Positions 1-8,631 of a stretch of DNA of 64,000 nucleotides are shown one piece after another. The notes beneath the pieces were generated by a model, which was given only the letters and a program-made list of their open reading frames with translations, did no database searches and was not told where the DNA came from. This DNA is from Nitrospirota bacterium (lineage in GTDB: Bacteria; Nitrospirota; Nitrospiria; Nitrospirales; Nitrospiraceae), in NCBI GenBank assembly GCA_004296885.1, contig SCVN01000002.1, positions 186,001 through 250,000 on the forward strand. The letters run 5' to 3'. Within the stretch, counting starts at the first letter, position 1; each line of letters opens with the position of its first letter. The translations under genes and the position numbers were made by a program.

Positions 1-481
1 CCTCCAATTCGTGGTGAAGCAGCACGTCGGGATGCCTCGCGGGTTTCCGCTCGGAGACCTGATGCGGGACCTGCGGATGGACAATTGCCGAGTGGTTGTC
101 GAGGAGCCGTCGTTCGTGGACTTGCTTGCCGCGGCCGATCTCGTCATCCTGGATTCTCCGACCATGACGTTTCTGGAAACGCTGGCGATGGGCATGCCGG
201 TCCTGGTCTTCAATAACTGGTTCCGCTGGGAGCCAGAAACACTGGAATTGCTCAAGCAGAGCGCGGTGTACAGCAATGACTTCGATGAGTTCATCGGGAT
301 CCTCCGGGGCTATCTGGCGACCGAGCGCTTCGAGGGGGCCAGCCGGGACGGATCGGCCTTTCTCAGGCGGTTTGGCACCTATAAGGGCGACCGGCGGAGC
401 GCCGACCGGGCGGCGGAAGCCATCGAAAAGCTCGCACAGACCGACGCTCTCGCCGGTGCCGGGACGGTGGCACAGGCATGA
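1..481 (+). CDS. surface polysaccharide synthesis protein, C-terminal part (5' truncated by window)
   Basis: Only the last ~160 codons are present; the reading frame is open from base 2, so the true start lies left of the window. The visible part has the late-domain pattern of GT-B-like glycosyl or glycerophosphate transferases of capsule loci: LLAAADLVILDSPTMTFLE followed by LAMGMPVLVF, where a Ser/Pro loop and a conserved acidic residue precede the strand that binds the activated donor. The stop overlaps the next start (ATGA), so the two genes are translationally coupled. A role in surface glycan assembly is inferred from this fold and from the neighbours; donor and acceptor cannot be named. 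Confidence 0.6.
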   Translation, partial: LQFVVKQHVGMPRGFPLGDLMRDLRMDNCRVVVEEPSFVDLLAAADLVILDSPTMTFLETLAMGMPVLVFNNWFRWEPETLELLKQSAVYSNDFDEFIGILRGYLATERFEGASRDGSAFLRRFGTYKGDRRSADRAAEAIEKLAQTDALAGAGTVAQA

Positions 482-1701
482 AAAACATCGAGGCTTGTCC
501 GGCTTGCGATTGTCCCGACAGCCGGCGGCTGGTGCAGGTGGTGACGGAACATGTGTCCCCGGCGGATGATCTTGTCTACCTGCATTGCGGACGCTGCGGG
601 CTCGTCTATTCCCATCGGCAATTCGAGGACTCCGCCGAGCTGGATGAGTGCTATGCCGCCCCGTACCAGGAGGCGGCGCGCGCCGAGTTTCTGAAGGTGA
701 CCGCTCATAAGACCGGCATCCATCGCTATCGGAAGGCCTGGCTCGACGCCACGCTCCGGCGCCTGGCATGGTCTCCCCGCCACAAGCGCGCGCTCGAGAT
801 CGGCTCGAAGGACGGGTCGTTCCTGAAGCTCATCCGCGACGACGGCTGGGAGGCGGTGGGGATGGATCCGAACGCCACCTACGGCAGGCTGGCGAAGGAA
901 GTGTACGGGGTCGAGATCAGGTCCGGCTATTTTGAGCAGGGGACCTTTCCCCCGGCGACCTTTGACCTCGTGAGCAGCTTCCATGTGATTGAGCACATCC
1001 AGGATCCCAATCCGGTCCTAACCGCTGTTCGCGACGTCTTGACCCCAGGTGGCCTGCTGTATCTTGAGACACCCAATCTGCATTGCCTCCAGCGGCGGCA
1101 ATTGGCCACGGGGCACGTTGTGCTCTACTCGTTGGCGACGCTCGCACAGGTGCTAGAACACAACGGCTTTGAGGTGGTTGCTGTCTCGGAGAACGGCCCG
1201 GGAGGCCTGTTGACCTTCGACCAGGTGGCGGTACTCGCAAGGGCCACCGGCCGACCGGCCGGCGAATGGCGCCTCGGAGAATCCTTCGAGGAGGCGAAAG
1301 CCTGTCTGGAACGGGCGCTCCAGTCGAATTTTCCATCGCCGGAAGGGCTCTCGTTCCGCAACCGGATGTTTCATCTTGTGCAGCGGCTCTTCGGTGATGA
1401 GCGGGCGCTGGCGCTCAAGTCCGTCTATCTGGGCGTGCATGCCAGGCGCCGCGGACAGCAGATGGAGAAGGCAGCGGGCGGTCCGGCGATGGACCTGAAC
1501 CGCCTGCCCGATCCCGTGCGGCAGCAATTCCTTCAGGGATTCCTGCAAGAAGGCCACCTGCGGGAGCTCCAGCGGCTACCCGACGAGTGGGTGCAGTTGA
1601 AGGTGCTGGCCCGCATCAAGGTGTTCCGCCTTTCCCATGACCAGACGAAGGCCCTGGTTGATGCGGAGCTTTCCCGTGCGCAGGAGGGCGCCTTCCCATG
1701 A
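478..1701 (+). CDS. class I SAM-dependent methyltransferase with N-terminal zinc ribbon
   Basis: 407 residues. The N-terminus carries two Cys pairs, CPAC (7-10) and CGRC (37-40), typical of the zinc-binding leader of sugar C-methyltransferase relatives. The SAM-binding motif I is ALEIGSKDGSFLK near residue 106, and the post-II region contains SFHVIEHIQDP and LTPGGLLYLETPN, as in Methyltransf_11/23-type enzymes. The last ~170 residues match no domain I recognise. The gene overlaps its neighbours by 4 bp on both sides (ATGA), so it belongs to the operon. A likely role is methylation of a sugar nucleotide or growing glycan; the target atom (C or O) is not deducible. Confidence 0.8.
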   Translation: MKNIEACPACDCPDSRRLVQVVTEHVSPADDLVYLHCGRCGLVYSHRQFEDSAELDECYAAPYQEAARAEFLKVTAHKTGIHRYRKAWLDATLRRLAWSPRHKRALEIGSKDGSFLKLIRDDGWEAVGMDPNATYGRLAKEVYGVEIRSGYFEQGTFPPATFDLVSSFHVIEHIQDPNPVLTAVRDVLTPGGLLYLETPNLHCLQRRQLATGHVVLYSLATLAQVLEHNGFEVVAVSENGPGGLLTFDQVAVLARATGRPAGEWRLGESFEEAKACLERALQSNFPSPEGLSFRNRMFHLVQRLFGDERALALKSVYLGVHARRRGQQMEKAAGGPAMDLNRLPDPVRQQFLQGFLQEGHLRELQRLPDEWVQLKVLARIKVFRLSHDQTKALVDAELSRAQEGAFP

Positions 1702-3611
1702 TCGTGCTGGAGCGTCTCACCCTCTTCGGTCTCCTCCGGCTTGCGCGACTGAGGAGCGCCTCCCCCGCGCGGCGGGCGGTGCTTCTCAACGCGGGGCCTG
1801 CTGGTCGTCTCGCCGCGAGAGTCTTCGGCGTGGAACTTCTCCCCGACACGCATCGGGGCAGGGACCGCGCCTTGGCCTTTCTTCTGGCCATTCCGGTCAC
1901 GGAGGCGCTGCTTCGGAAAGGCAAGGAAGATGCGGGGGCGCAGCGAGCGCTGCTGGCTTTCTTCGGGACCGACGAGATCCTGCAGGCCTACCGGAAGTTT
2001 CTTCTGCAATATTCAATTGAAGCCATTACGGACTGGCAGGCGGCGCTGTATGAGGCGTTGAAGGCCGGTTGTGAAGCCATCACGTGCCTTCCAATCGGGC
2101 CACAGTCAGCCGCGCTCCTGGACTGCTGGAGAAGGCTGCAGCAGGATGCCAAGGCCGACGCCATCGAGATTATTGAAGATAGGGCGGGCTCCATTGCGAG
2201 CGGATTCTACGGTTCTCTTTATGGGGGTGTGGCTGGGCTGGCCTTGCTGGCCCAATGGCTGGGACGATTGCTGCACCAAGGCTTGTGCCTGCGCGCGCCC
2301 CGGCCATCGCGCTACCTCGTAGGCCTGCATGGCTACTGGAATGTGGCCTCGGGGCGTCCCTGGGATCTCCGTTCGGCGGATTTTCTCGTCGATGGCACGC
2401 GTGTCCGGCGCGAAGACCTGCTTCTTCTGTTGTCCCGAGGAGGGAACACGGATGAGCGCATGCGCCAATACCGGGAGGCAGGATTCGCCTTTGTCCTCCT
2501 CTCCGGGCTGCGGGCACCGGCGGCCTACGCGGTCAGGCTGGTCCCCCGCCTGTTGAAAGCCGCGGCCTGCCTCTGCCTGCCGTCCCGGTCGGTGCACCCG
2601 CTCCTTCGCCGCCGGGCGGCGGGGGCGATCCTCTATGGGATAAGCCTGGAGGTCCTGCTCCAGCACTATCGCCTCGGCGTGCTCCTCAATGCCGATGAGG
2701 ATTCCTACGAAGCTGTCGTGGAAACAGCCGTCCTCAACAAATTCGGCGGAGCCACTTCCTGGATCCCCCATACCGTCGTCGGGGGCCTTTTCACGATGGC
2801 CTACCTGCACTTCGATCTTCTGCCGCTTCAAGGCTGGTTTCACGCCGAGAATTGCGGCGAGACCTGGAACAAGCGGATGCGGGTCAGACCCGTCGGCATG
2901 GCGACGAACGATCGCCCCGGTGATGCGGAAGCAAGCCTGGCCAGCGACGCCGTTCGCAGATTGGTCGAGGGGTTCAGAGGTAACGGACCGGTCAAAATCC
3001 TGGGCGCCTTCACCGGGTCGTATACCCCCGATACGTTTGTGCAGGAGCGGTATCGGCGGTTTCTCCGGGCGCTGGCCTTGCTGGCCGAGCGAGCCGCCTC
3101 CTTGCGGATCATCATCAAGCCAAAGGCCACAGAGGAATGGCCTGAGCATGCCTATTTTCTGTCCGAGGAACCCTTCCGGAGCACGATCCAGGCGGGGGTC
3201 CAGAACGGGAGGATCACCGTCCTAGACCCCCGCGCCGGCCTGACCTGCTCGGCGCAGTATCTGATGAGCCTGTCCGATACGGTGCTGTCAACCGCGCAGC
3301 ACGCCGCATTCGGCTCGGTCTGGGTGGAGGCCCTCCTGCTTGGGAAGCCCTCCTATGTCTTCGCGCCCTCTGAGTTCAGGTCGGCCCCGTTTGCCGGAAA
3401 GTTTTTTGACCGCTGGATCTTCGACCACGAAGAGCGTCTTGCCGTGGTCGTGACCGACAGTCTCACAACGCCCGGGAAGGGCGAGGTTGACGGGATGATC
3501 GCGCACCTGTTCGATCCTTTTAATGACGGCCGCGCCCTGGAGCGGATGAGGAGCGAGATCCTGGCCGTCGTCCCGTCGGAATTCCATGCGGCCAACGAGG
3601 CCGCATGCTGA
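1698..3611 (+). CDS. surface carbohydrate biosynthesis protein (GT-B-like C-terminal half)
   Basis: 637 residues, starting in an ATGA overlap with the methyltransferase. No signal peptide is evident. The C-terminal third contains LMSLSDTVLSTAQHAAFGSVWVE followed by LLLGKPSYVF, the same pattern (loop with Ser/Thr, conserved Glu, then LLLGKPS) seen at the end of the gene at 21188 and in the truncated gene at the left edge. This is characteristic of large uncharacterised proteins of O-antigen and capsule loci, distantly like CDP-glycerol glycerophosphotransferases. A transferase role is inferred. About 90 bp without a gene follow, containing two GC-rich hairpins (3616-3641 and ~3646-3669). Confidence 0.6.
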   Translation: MIVLERLTLFGLLRLARLRSASPARRAVLLNAGPAGRLAARVFGVELLPDTHRGRDRALAFLLAIPVTEALLRKGKEDAGAQRALLAFFGTDEILQAYRKFLLQYSIEAITDWQAALYEALKAGCEAITCLPIGPQSAALLDCWRRLQQDAKADAIEIIEDRAGSIASGFYGSLYGGVAGLALLAQWLGRLLHQGLCLRAPRPSRYLVGLHGYWNVASGRPWDLRSADFLVDGTRVRREDLLLLLSRGGNTDERMRQYREAGFAFVLLSGLRAPAAYAVRLVPRLLKAAACLCLPSRSVHPLLRRRAAGAILYGISLEVLLQHYRLGVLLNADEDSYEAVVETAVLNKFGGATSWIPHTVVGGLFTMAYLHFDLLPLQGWFHAENCGETWNKRMRVRPVGMATNDRPGDAEASLASDAVRRLVEGFRGNGPVKILGAFTGSYTPDTFVQERYRRFLRALALLAERAASLRIIIKPKATEEWPEHAYFLSEEPFRSTIQAGVQNGRITVLDPRAGLTCSAQYLMSLSDTVLSTAQHAAFGSVWVEALLLGKPSYVFAPSEFRSAPFAGKFFDRWIFDHEERLAVVVTDSLTTPGKGEVDGMIAHLFDPFNDGRALERMRSEILAVVPSEFHAANEAAC

Positions 3612-3615
3612 TCAC

Positions 3616-3641
3616 CGCCCGCTTATCTGTGCGAGCGGGCG
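3616..3641. other. GC-rich hairpin between glycan genes
   Basis: A perfect 8-bp inverted repeat (CGCCCGCT / AGCGGGCG) with a 10-nt loop lies just after the preceding stop. No T-run follows, so it does not look like an intrinsic terminator. A second imperfect hairpin (GAGCG...CGCTC) follows immediately. It could be an mRNA stability or processing element. Confidence 0.4.
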
Positions 3642-3701
3642 TCGAGAGCGACTCCGAGGGGTCCGCTCCTCGTCGTCCTGCAAGAGAGGGGACCGCTGTC
3701 C

Positions 3702-4727
3702 ATGGCTGAGTACACGCCCTACAGGTCCGGCCACCACTATGTGAAGGACTATGATCCCGCGCGCTTCGGCGAGCGCTATGCCGAGTACCGCCGCAAGTGG
3801 GAAACCTATCCGAAAAACCGCATCGTCAGCGATTTCCCGATCAACGTAGACCTCGAACTGGCCAGCATGTGCAACCTGCGCTGCCCGATGTGCCACACGG
3901 TCTACATTGAGCACCCGTCCTATCCGGCCTTCGTGCAGCAGGACGCCACCAGGCTCATGCCCTTCGACACCTTCCGGCGGGCCATCGACGAAGGGGTGGG
4001 GTACGAGGATTTCTCCGCGATCAAGCTGAACTTTCGCGGCGAGTCCACGCTGCACCCGAAGATCGACGAATTCATCCGCTACGCGAAAGAGCGCGGCGTG
4101 CTGGACATCCTCCTCAACACGAACGGCAACTATCCGCCGGAGCTGAACGAGAAGCTCGTGGACGCGGGGTTGTCCGACATCGCCTTTTCGTTCGATGCCC
4201 TGACTCCGGACACGTATAAGAAGGTCCGGGTGGGCGGCGACTTCTTCCTGGCCATGAGCAACGCGATGCAGATGCTGAGGCACCGCGACCGTCTGCGCGT
4301 CCGGGTCTCCTTCGTCCATCAGAAGGCGAACACCCATGAGAAGGACGCGTTCGTCAAGTTCTGGACGGACATGGGAGCGGACAGGATTCTCGTGTCCGAC
4401 GTCTATAATCCGGCGGAGCTGATCAGAAAGGACATGCTGGTCAAGCAGTACACCAAGCCGGAGCGGTTTACCTGCCCGCAACTCTGGCAACGGCTCATGG
4501 TGCTGGACAACGGCGACGTCTATCCCTGCTGCCATGCCTTCGAGGAGCCGGACGATCTGAAACTCGGGAACATTAATGAGACACCGCTTATCAAGATTTG
4601 GCGGGGGGAGAAACTGGAACAGCTGCGGGAGACTCACGCCAACGGGGATTACCGGCAAATCAGAACCTGCGCCACCTGCGCCTATCCCAAGCAGCCAATC
4701 GAGAATGGCTCTGATGGGCAACCCTGA
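3702..4727 (+). CDS. radical SAM protein with SPASM-like C-terminus
   Basis: 341 residues. The CxxxCxxC cluster motif is CNLRCPMC (C57, C61, C64), preceded by the beta-strand INVDLELASM. The C-terminal Cys set (CPQLWQ..., PCCHAF, CATCAYP) resembles the auxiliary-cluster SPASM/twitch region, which suggests a second Fe-S cluster. The start is supported by AGAGAGGGG eight bases upstream. Such enzymes in glycan clusters are often dehydratases, epimerases or aminotransferase-like sugar modifiers. The position right before the NeuB fusion (13-bp overlap) suggests it acts on the same sugar. The substrate is unknown. Confidence 0.8.
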   Translation: MAEYTPYRSGHHYVKDYDPARFGERYAEYRRKWETYPKNRIVSDFPINVDLELASMCNLRCPMCHTVYIEHPSYPAFVQQDATRLMPFDTFRRAIDEGVGYEDFSAIKLNFRGESTLHPKIDEFIRYAKERGVLDILLNTNGNYPPELNEKLVDAGLSDIAFSFDALTPDTYKKVRVGGDFFLAMSNAMQMLRHRDRLRVRVSFVHQKANTHEKDAFVKFWTDMGADRILVSDVYNPAELIRKDMLVKQYTKPERFTCPQLWQRLMVLDNGDVYPCCHAFEEPDDLKLGNINETPLIKIWRGEKLEQLRETHANGDYRQIRTCATCAYPKQPIENGSDGQP

Positions 4728-6474
4728 TCTCTACACCGTGATCCGGGAGCGCGAGGCGCCCGTCGTCATCGCGGAGATGGCGAACGCCCACGAAGGATCG
4801 CCGGCGTCCGCTCGCGCGATCGTCGAGGCGGCGGCCGCCGCCGGCGCGGACGCCGTCAAGTTCCAGAAGTTCACGGCGGAGGAGCTGCTCGTGCGCAGCC
4901 ATCCGCGGTACGGGCACTTCAAGCAGCTGGAGATGCCGGATGCGGCCTGGGCGGAGCTCGTGGACCTGGCCCTGGGGCTGGGGCTCTACGTGCTGGCGGA
5001 CGTGTTCGGGCCGGACAGCGCCTCGCTCATGCACCGGCTGAACGTGGACGGCTACAAGATCCATTCCTCGGACACGATCAACCATGCGTTGATCCGGCAG
5101 GTGGCGCAGTACGGACGGCCGGTGTTCCTCAGTTGCGGGGGGGCGCGCCAGATCGAAGTGATGGACGCGGTTCAGGTCCTGCGCCGGACCGGCTGTGAGC
5201 AGATCGTGCTGCTGCACGGGTTCCAGAACTATCCCACCCGGCTGGAGGACACCCAGCTCAGGCGGGTACAGGCCCTGGCCGCGCAATTCGGCTGTCCCGT
5301 CGGCTATGCCGACCACGTGGCCGGCGAGTCCGAATGGGCCGTCATGCTTCCGCTGATGGCGGTGGCCGCTGGCGCCCGGGTGGTCGAGAAGCATGTGACG
5401 CTCGACCGGTCCCGCAAGGGCATCGATTACTATTCGTCGGCCGAGCCGCAGGAGCTGGCCCGGCTGGTTCGGCTGCTCCGGGACGCCGGCAAGGGCCTCG
5501 GCGGCACCTATGCCATGAGCGACGGCGAGCTGAAGTACCTGCACGAGGTCAAAAAGCTCATGCTGGCCGCCCGGGATCTCCCGGCGGGGACCCGCCTGGA
5601 CGAATCGATGGTGACGTACAAGCGCGCCCCGTCCGACGTTCATCCCCTCAAGTATGCGGATGTGGCCGGCCGAACGCTTCAGGTGTCCCGGAAAGCCGAT
5701 GAGCCTCTGTCGCTCGACCAGTTGGGGCTCAAGACCGTGGCCCTCATCGCCGTGCGCATGCATTCCACACGGCTTCCCAGGAAGGCGCTCTTGCCGCTGG
5801 CCGGCCGTCCGGCGATCGAACACCTCATCGCCCGCCTGAAGCTGGCCAAGACGCCGGCGTCGATCGTGCTCTGCACGTCCACCCATCCGGACGACGAGGT
5901 ATTGGTGGAAGTCGCCGAGCGCTGCGGGATCAAGTGGTTCCGCGGGGCCGAAGACGACGTGATGCGGAGGTTTCTGGATGCGGCCGATCGGGAGGGAGCG
6001 GACGTGGTCGTCCGGGCGACGGGGGACGATGTTCTCCTGGATCCCGCCTACCTCGACCGGGCCGTGGCGTTCCACCTGTCGAAAAACGCCGACTATACGG
6101 CCTATCCCGGTCTTCCCAAGGGCATGGAGACCGAAATCCTGTCCGTCAGCATGCTGCGCGCGGCCCACGCCATGGCCGAGGATCCCTCGTTCAGCGAGTA
6201 CATGACCTATTACCTGCGCCGCCCCGACGTATTCCGCGTGTCGGACATGCCGGTCGAGGAGGCCGATCGCCGGCCCTACCGGCTGACGCTGGATACACGG
6301 GAAGACTTCCGCCTCCTGCAGGAGATCTTCGAGCGCCTCCACCGTCCGGGAAAGGTGGCGGGGACGAGGGAGATCATCGAGTTTCTCGATGCGCACCCGG
6401 AATTGCGCGAGATCAATGCCGCCGTGCGGGGCAAGGCCGTGACCGTCAATTCCAACTTGAAGATGAGGGCGTAA
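4714..6474 (+). CDS. fused NeuB/SpsE-type sialic-acid synthase and SpsF-type cytidylyltransferase
   Basis: 586 residues. Residues 1-~265 are a NeuB/SpsE TIM barrel that condenses PEP with an aldose: VIAEMANAHEG, then AGADAVKFQKF, and a late EKHVTLDRSRKG. Residues ~270-342 are the small SAF/antifreeze-like domain (LMLAARDLPAGTRLDESMV). From ~344 a separate CMP-sugar synthase-like domain begins: IAVRMHSTRLPRKALLPLAG, with an internal VVRATGDDVLLDP. The enzyme would therefore make and CMP-activate a 2-keto-3-deoxy sugar in one polypeptide. ATG 4714 is chosen; ATG 4705 in the same frame is equally possible, and both overlap the preceding gene. Spore-coat SpsE and SpsF are normally separate proteins. 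Activities are inferred from motifs. Confidence 0.85.
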   Translation: MGNPDLYTVIREREAPVVIAEMANAHEGSPASARAIVEAAAAAGADAVKFQKFTAEELLVRSHPRYGHFKQLEMPDAAWAELVDLALGLGLYVLADVFGPDSASLMHRLNVDGYKIHSSDTINHALIRQVAQYGRPVFLSCGGARQIEVMDAVQVLRRTGCEQIVLLHGFQNYPTRLEDTQLRRVQALAAQFGCPVGYADHVAGESEWAVMLPLMAVAAGARVVEKHVTLDRSRKGIDYYSSAEPQELARLVRLLRDAGKGLGGTYAMSDGELKYLHEVKKLMLAARDLPAGTRLDESMVTYKRAPSDVHPLKYADVAGRTLQVSRKADEPLSLDQLGLKTVALIAVRMHSTRLPRKALLPLAGRPAIEHLIARLKLAKTPASIVLCTSTHPDDEVLVEVAERCGIKWFRGAEDDVMRRFLDAADREGADVVVRATGDDVLLDPAYLDRAVAFHLSKNADYTAYPGLPKGMETEILSVSMLRAAHAMAEDPSFSEYMTYYLRRPDVFRVSDMPVEEADRRPYRLTLDTREDFRLLQEIFERLHRPGKVAGTREIIEFLDAHPELREINAAVRGKAVTVNSNLKMRA

Positions 6475-7856
6475 TGCCGAAGGTCACTGTCTACACCGTC
6501 GGACGCGATTATGGGCGCTATCTTCCCCAGGCGATCAAGAGCGTGCTGCACCAGACGATGCAGGATTGGGAATTGATCGTCATCAACGACGGCTCCACGG
6601 ACAACACGCCCGACGTCCTCCGGCAGTTCGAGTCCGATCCCCGGATCAAGATCATCCACCAGCCGCCGCGCGGCCTTCCGCCGTCCTGCAATCTGGCCAT
6701 CTCCCACGCGAAGGGTGACTACATCATCCGGCTTGACGCGGACGACTACTTCGACGAGAACGCGCTGCTGGTCCTGTCCGGCGTGCTCGACGCCCACCCG
6801 AAGGTCGGGCTGGTGTACCCCGACTATTTCCTGATCTCCAGCGACGGTGAAATCCTCGGACACGTGCGGAGGGAAAAGATCGCCGACGATCTGGGGCTCC
6901 TCGACCTGCCGGCCCACGGCGCCGGCACGATGATCCGCCGGCAGTGTTTCGAGGAGGTCGGCGGCTACGATGAGTCGGTGGATTGCCAGGACGGGTACGA
7001 TCTGTGGGTCAAATTCATCGACCGCTACAAGGTCTACAACGTGAACCTGCCGCTCTTTTACTACCGGCGGCACCCGGTCAGCCTGAGCTCGAACCAGGAG
7101 CGGATCCTGCGGGCGCGGCGGGCCTTGAAGGCGCGCCACGTGCGGGCGCGGTACGGCGCCAAGCTGCCCTCCGTACTGGCTCTGGTACCGGTTCGCAACG
7201 AATCGCCTGTCGGGGCGGGGTGGGCGCTGCGGTCGCTGGGCAGCTCGCCGATCTTGCAGTACACGCTGGACCAGCTCAAGGGATGTCCATCGGTGACGAG
7301 GGCGGTGGTCGTGACCGAGAACGAGGCGGTCGGCGAGTATGCCAGGTCCCAGGGCGTGGAGACTCTCATCCGGCCGGCGACTCTGGCCCGCATGAATTCG
7401 CCGATCGAGCCGACCGTGCTCTTTGCGCTGGAAGAGCTGGCCCGCAAGGGATTTTCCCCGGACATCGTCTGCCTGCTCCATGCGAATTCGCCTCTGCGGC
7501 GCGCGCACCACATCGAGGAAGCCATCAATACGCTGCTGATTTTCAAGCCCGACAGCGTCATCTCCGTCTGCGAGAACACGCGGCATCAGTACCATCATCG
7601 TCTCAACGGACTCGAGCCGGTCTTTCACCGGCGGGAGCTCAGGTTCGAGCGGGATGCGCTCTATGAAGAAAACGGGGCGGTCTACGTCTCCTGGAGCAGG
7701 GCGGTGACGGCGCGATCCTTTGTCGGGGCCCGGGTCGGCCATATCATCATGACCCGGGAAACCAGCCTCAACCTCGATACCCCGTACGATGTGTGGCTGG
7801 CGGAGCAGTTGCTCACGCTGCGCGGAGGGGCCTTGGCCGAGGGGCTGGGCTTGTAG
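6474..7856 (+). CDS. GT2 glycosyltransferase fused to NeuA-like acylneuraminate cytidylyltransferase
   Basis: 460 residues; ATG 6474 shares one base with the preceding TAA. Residues 1-~230 are a family-2 glycosyltransferase: VINDGSTDNTPDV and the metal site IIRLDADDYFDENA, then a DGYDLWVKF acceptor motif. From ~235 a cytidylyltransferase fold begins: ALVPVRNESPVGAGWALRSL (a variant of the IPAR..S.R nucleotide loop), followed by HANSPLRRAHHIEEAI and an ENGAVYVSW segment, all NeuA-like. A glycosyltransferase joined to the enzyme that makes the CMP-sugar could channel the donor. The first domain's donor need not be that CMP-sugar, since GT2 enzymes usually use UDP- or dTDP-sugars; this link is inference. 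Confidence 0.8.
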   Translation: MPKVTVYTVGRDYGRYLPQAIKSVLHQTMQDWELIVINDGSTDNTPDVLRQFESDPRIKIIHQPPRGLPPSCNLAISHAKGDYIIRLDADDYFDENALLVLSGVLDAHPKVGLVYPDYFLISSDGEILGHVRREKIADDLGLLDLPAHGAGTMIRRQCFEEVGGYDESVDCQDGYDLWVKFIDRYKVYNVNLPLFYYRRHPVSLSSNQERILRARRALKARHVRARYGAKLPSVLALVPVRNESPVGAGWALRSLGSSPILQYTLDQLKGCPSVTRAVVVTENEAVGEYARSQGVETLIRPATLARMNSPIEPTVLFALEELARKGFSPDIVCLLHANSPLRRAHHIEEAINTLLIFKPDSVISVCENTRHQYHHRLNGLEPVFHRRELRFERDALYEENGAVYVSWSRAVTARSFVGARVGHIIMTRETSLNLDTPYDVWLAEQLLTLRGGALAEGLGL

Positions 7857-7899
7857 CGGCGCAGAAAGTTTCCGGTTCACCACCACTCAGGGAGCATGC

Positions 7900-8601
7900 A
7901 TGGAATTCATCGCCGAGATCGGTCTCAACCATGACGGAAACTTCGATCTGGCCCGCGAGCTGATCCGGCAGGCAAAACTGGCCGGCGCGGACGTCGCCAA
8001 ATTCCAGTTCGGATGGCGGTGCAAGCCCGACGAGATCAATTGCATCGACGCCGACCGTGCCGCCCAACTCAAGGCCTGGTGCGACTACGTCGGGATCGAG
8101 ATGCTCGCCTCCATCATCACGGAAGAAGCCATGGATCTGGCTCACCACATCAACCTGTCCAGATACAAGATCGCGTCGCGGACCGTGATCGATAAGCCCG
8201 CGTTGTGCGAGCGCATTCTCGCCGAGGGAAAACCGACCTACGTCTCGCTCGGCATGTGGGACAAGAAGGGCTTTCCGTTCGGCGAACCAGACGGCAAGAT
8301 TCTCCACTATATCTATTGCCGCTCGAAATACCCGACTGCGCCCGGCGACATGGCGGCCATGCCGGGGCGTTTCCATTCCCGCGGGTTCCACGGGTACAGC
8401 GATCACATGCTGGGTGTCGAAGGGTGCCTGCTCGCGATCGCGCGCGGGGCGCGCTACGTGGAGAAGCATTTCACCTTGAACAAGGCTTCGCAGGTCATCC
8501 GGGATCATGTGCTCAGCGCGACGCCCGCGGAATTTCGGCAACTGACCGAACTGGGAAGGCCCCTGTCTCAGCTCGTCGACCTGATGGAGCCGCCCTCCTA
8601 G
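7900..8601 (+). CDS. short NeuB-family synthase without SAF domain
   Basis: 233 residues; GGAG five bases before ATG 7900 sets the start. It has the NeuB barrel signature EFIAEIGLNHDGNFDLAREL, AGADVAKFQFGW, and a late RGARYVEKHFTLNK. It stops about 100 residues before the usual length and lacks the C-terminal SAF domain that completes the active site of a partner subunit in characterised NeuB enzymes. It may need a partner, perhaps the NeuB fusion at 4714, or use another substrate. The open frame and good SD argue against a pseudogene. Second NeuB homologue within 4 kb. Confidence 0.8.
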   Translation: MEFIAEIGLNHDGNFDLARELIRQAKLAGADVAKFQFGWRCKPDEINCIDADRAAQLKAWCDYVGIEMLASIITEEAMDLAHHINLSRYKIASRTVIDKPALCERILAEGKPTYVSLGMWDKKGFPFGEPDGKILHYIYCRSKYPTAPGDMAAMPGRFHSRGFHGYSDHMLGVEGCLLAIARGARYVEKHFTLNKASQVIRDHVLSATPAEFRQLTELGRPLSQLVDLMEPPS

Positions 8602-8631
8602 TATCTCCATGACCTCTCGTCCCAAGATCAG

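Noticed and set aside
3616-3641. Intrinsic terminator in the glycan cluster
   Set aside because: Good stem, but no T-run; the cluster continues on the same strand.
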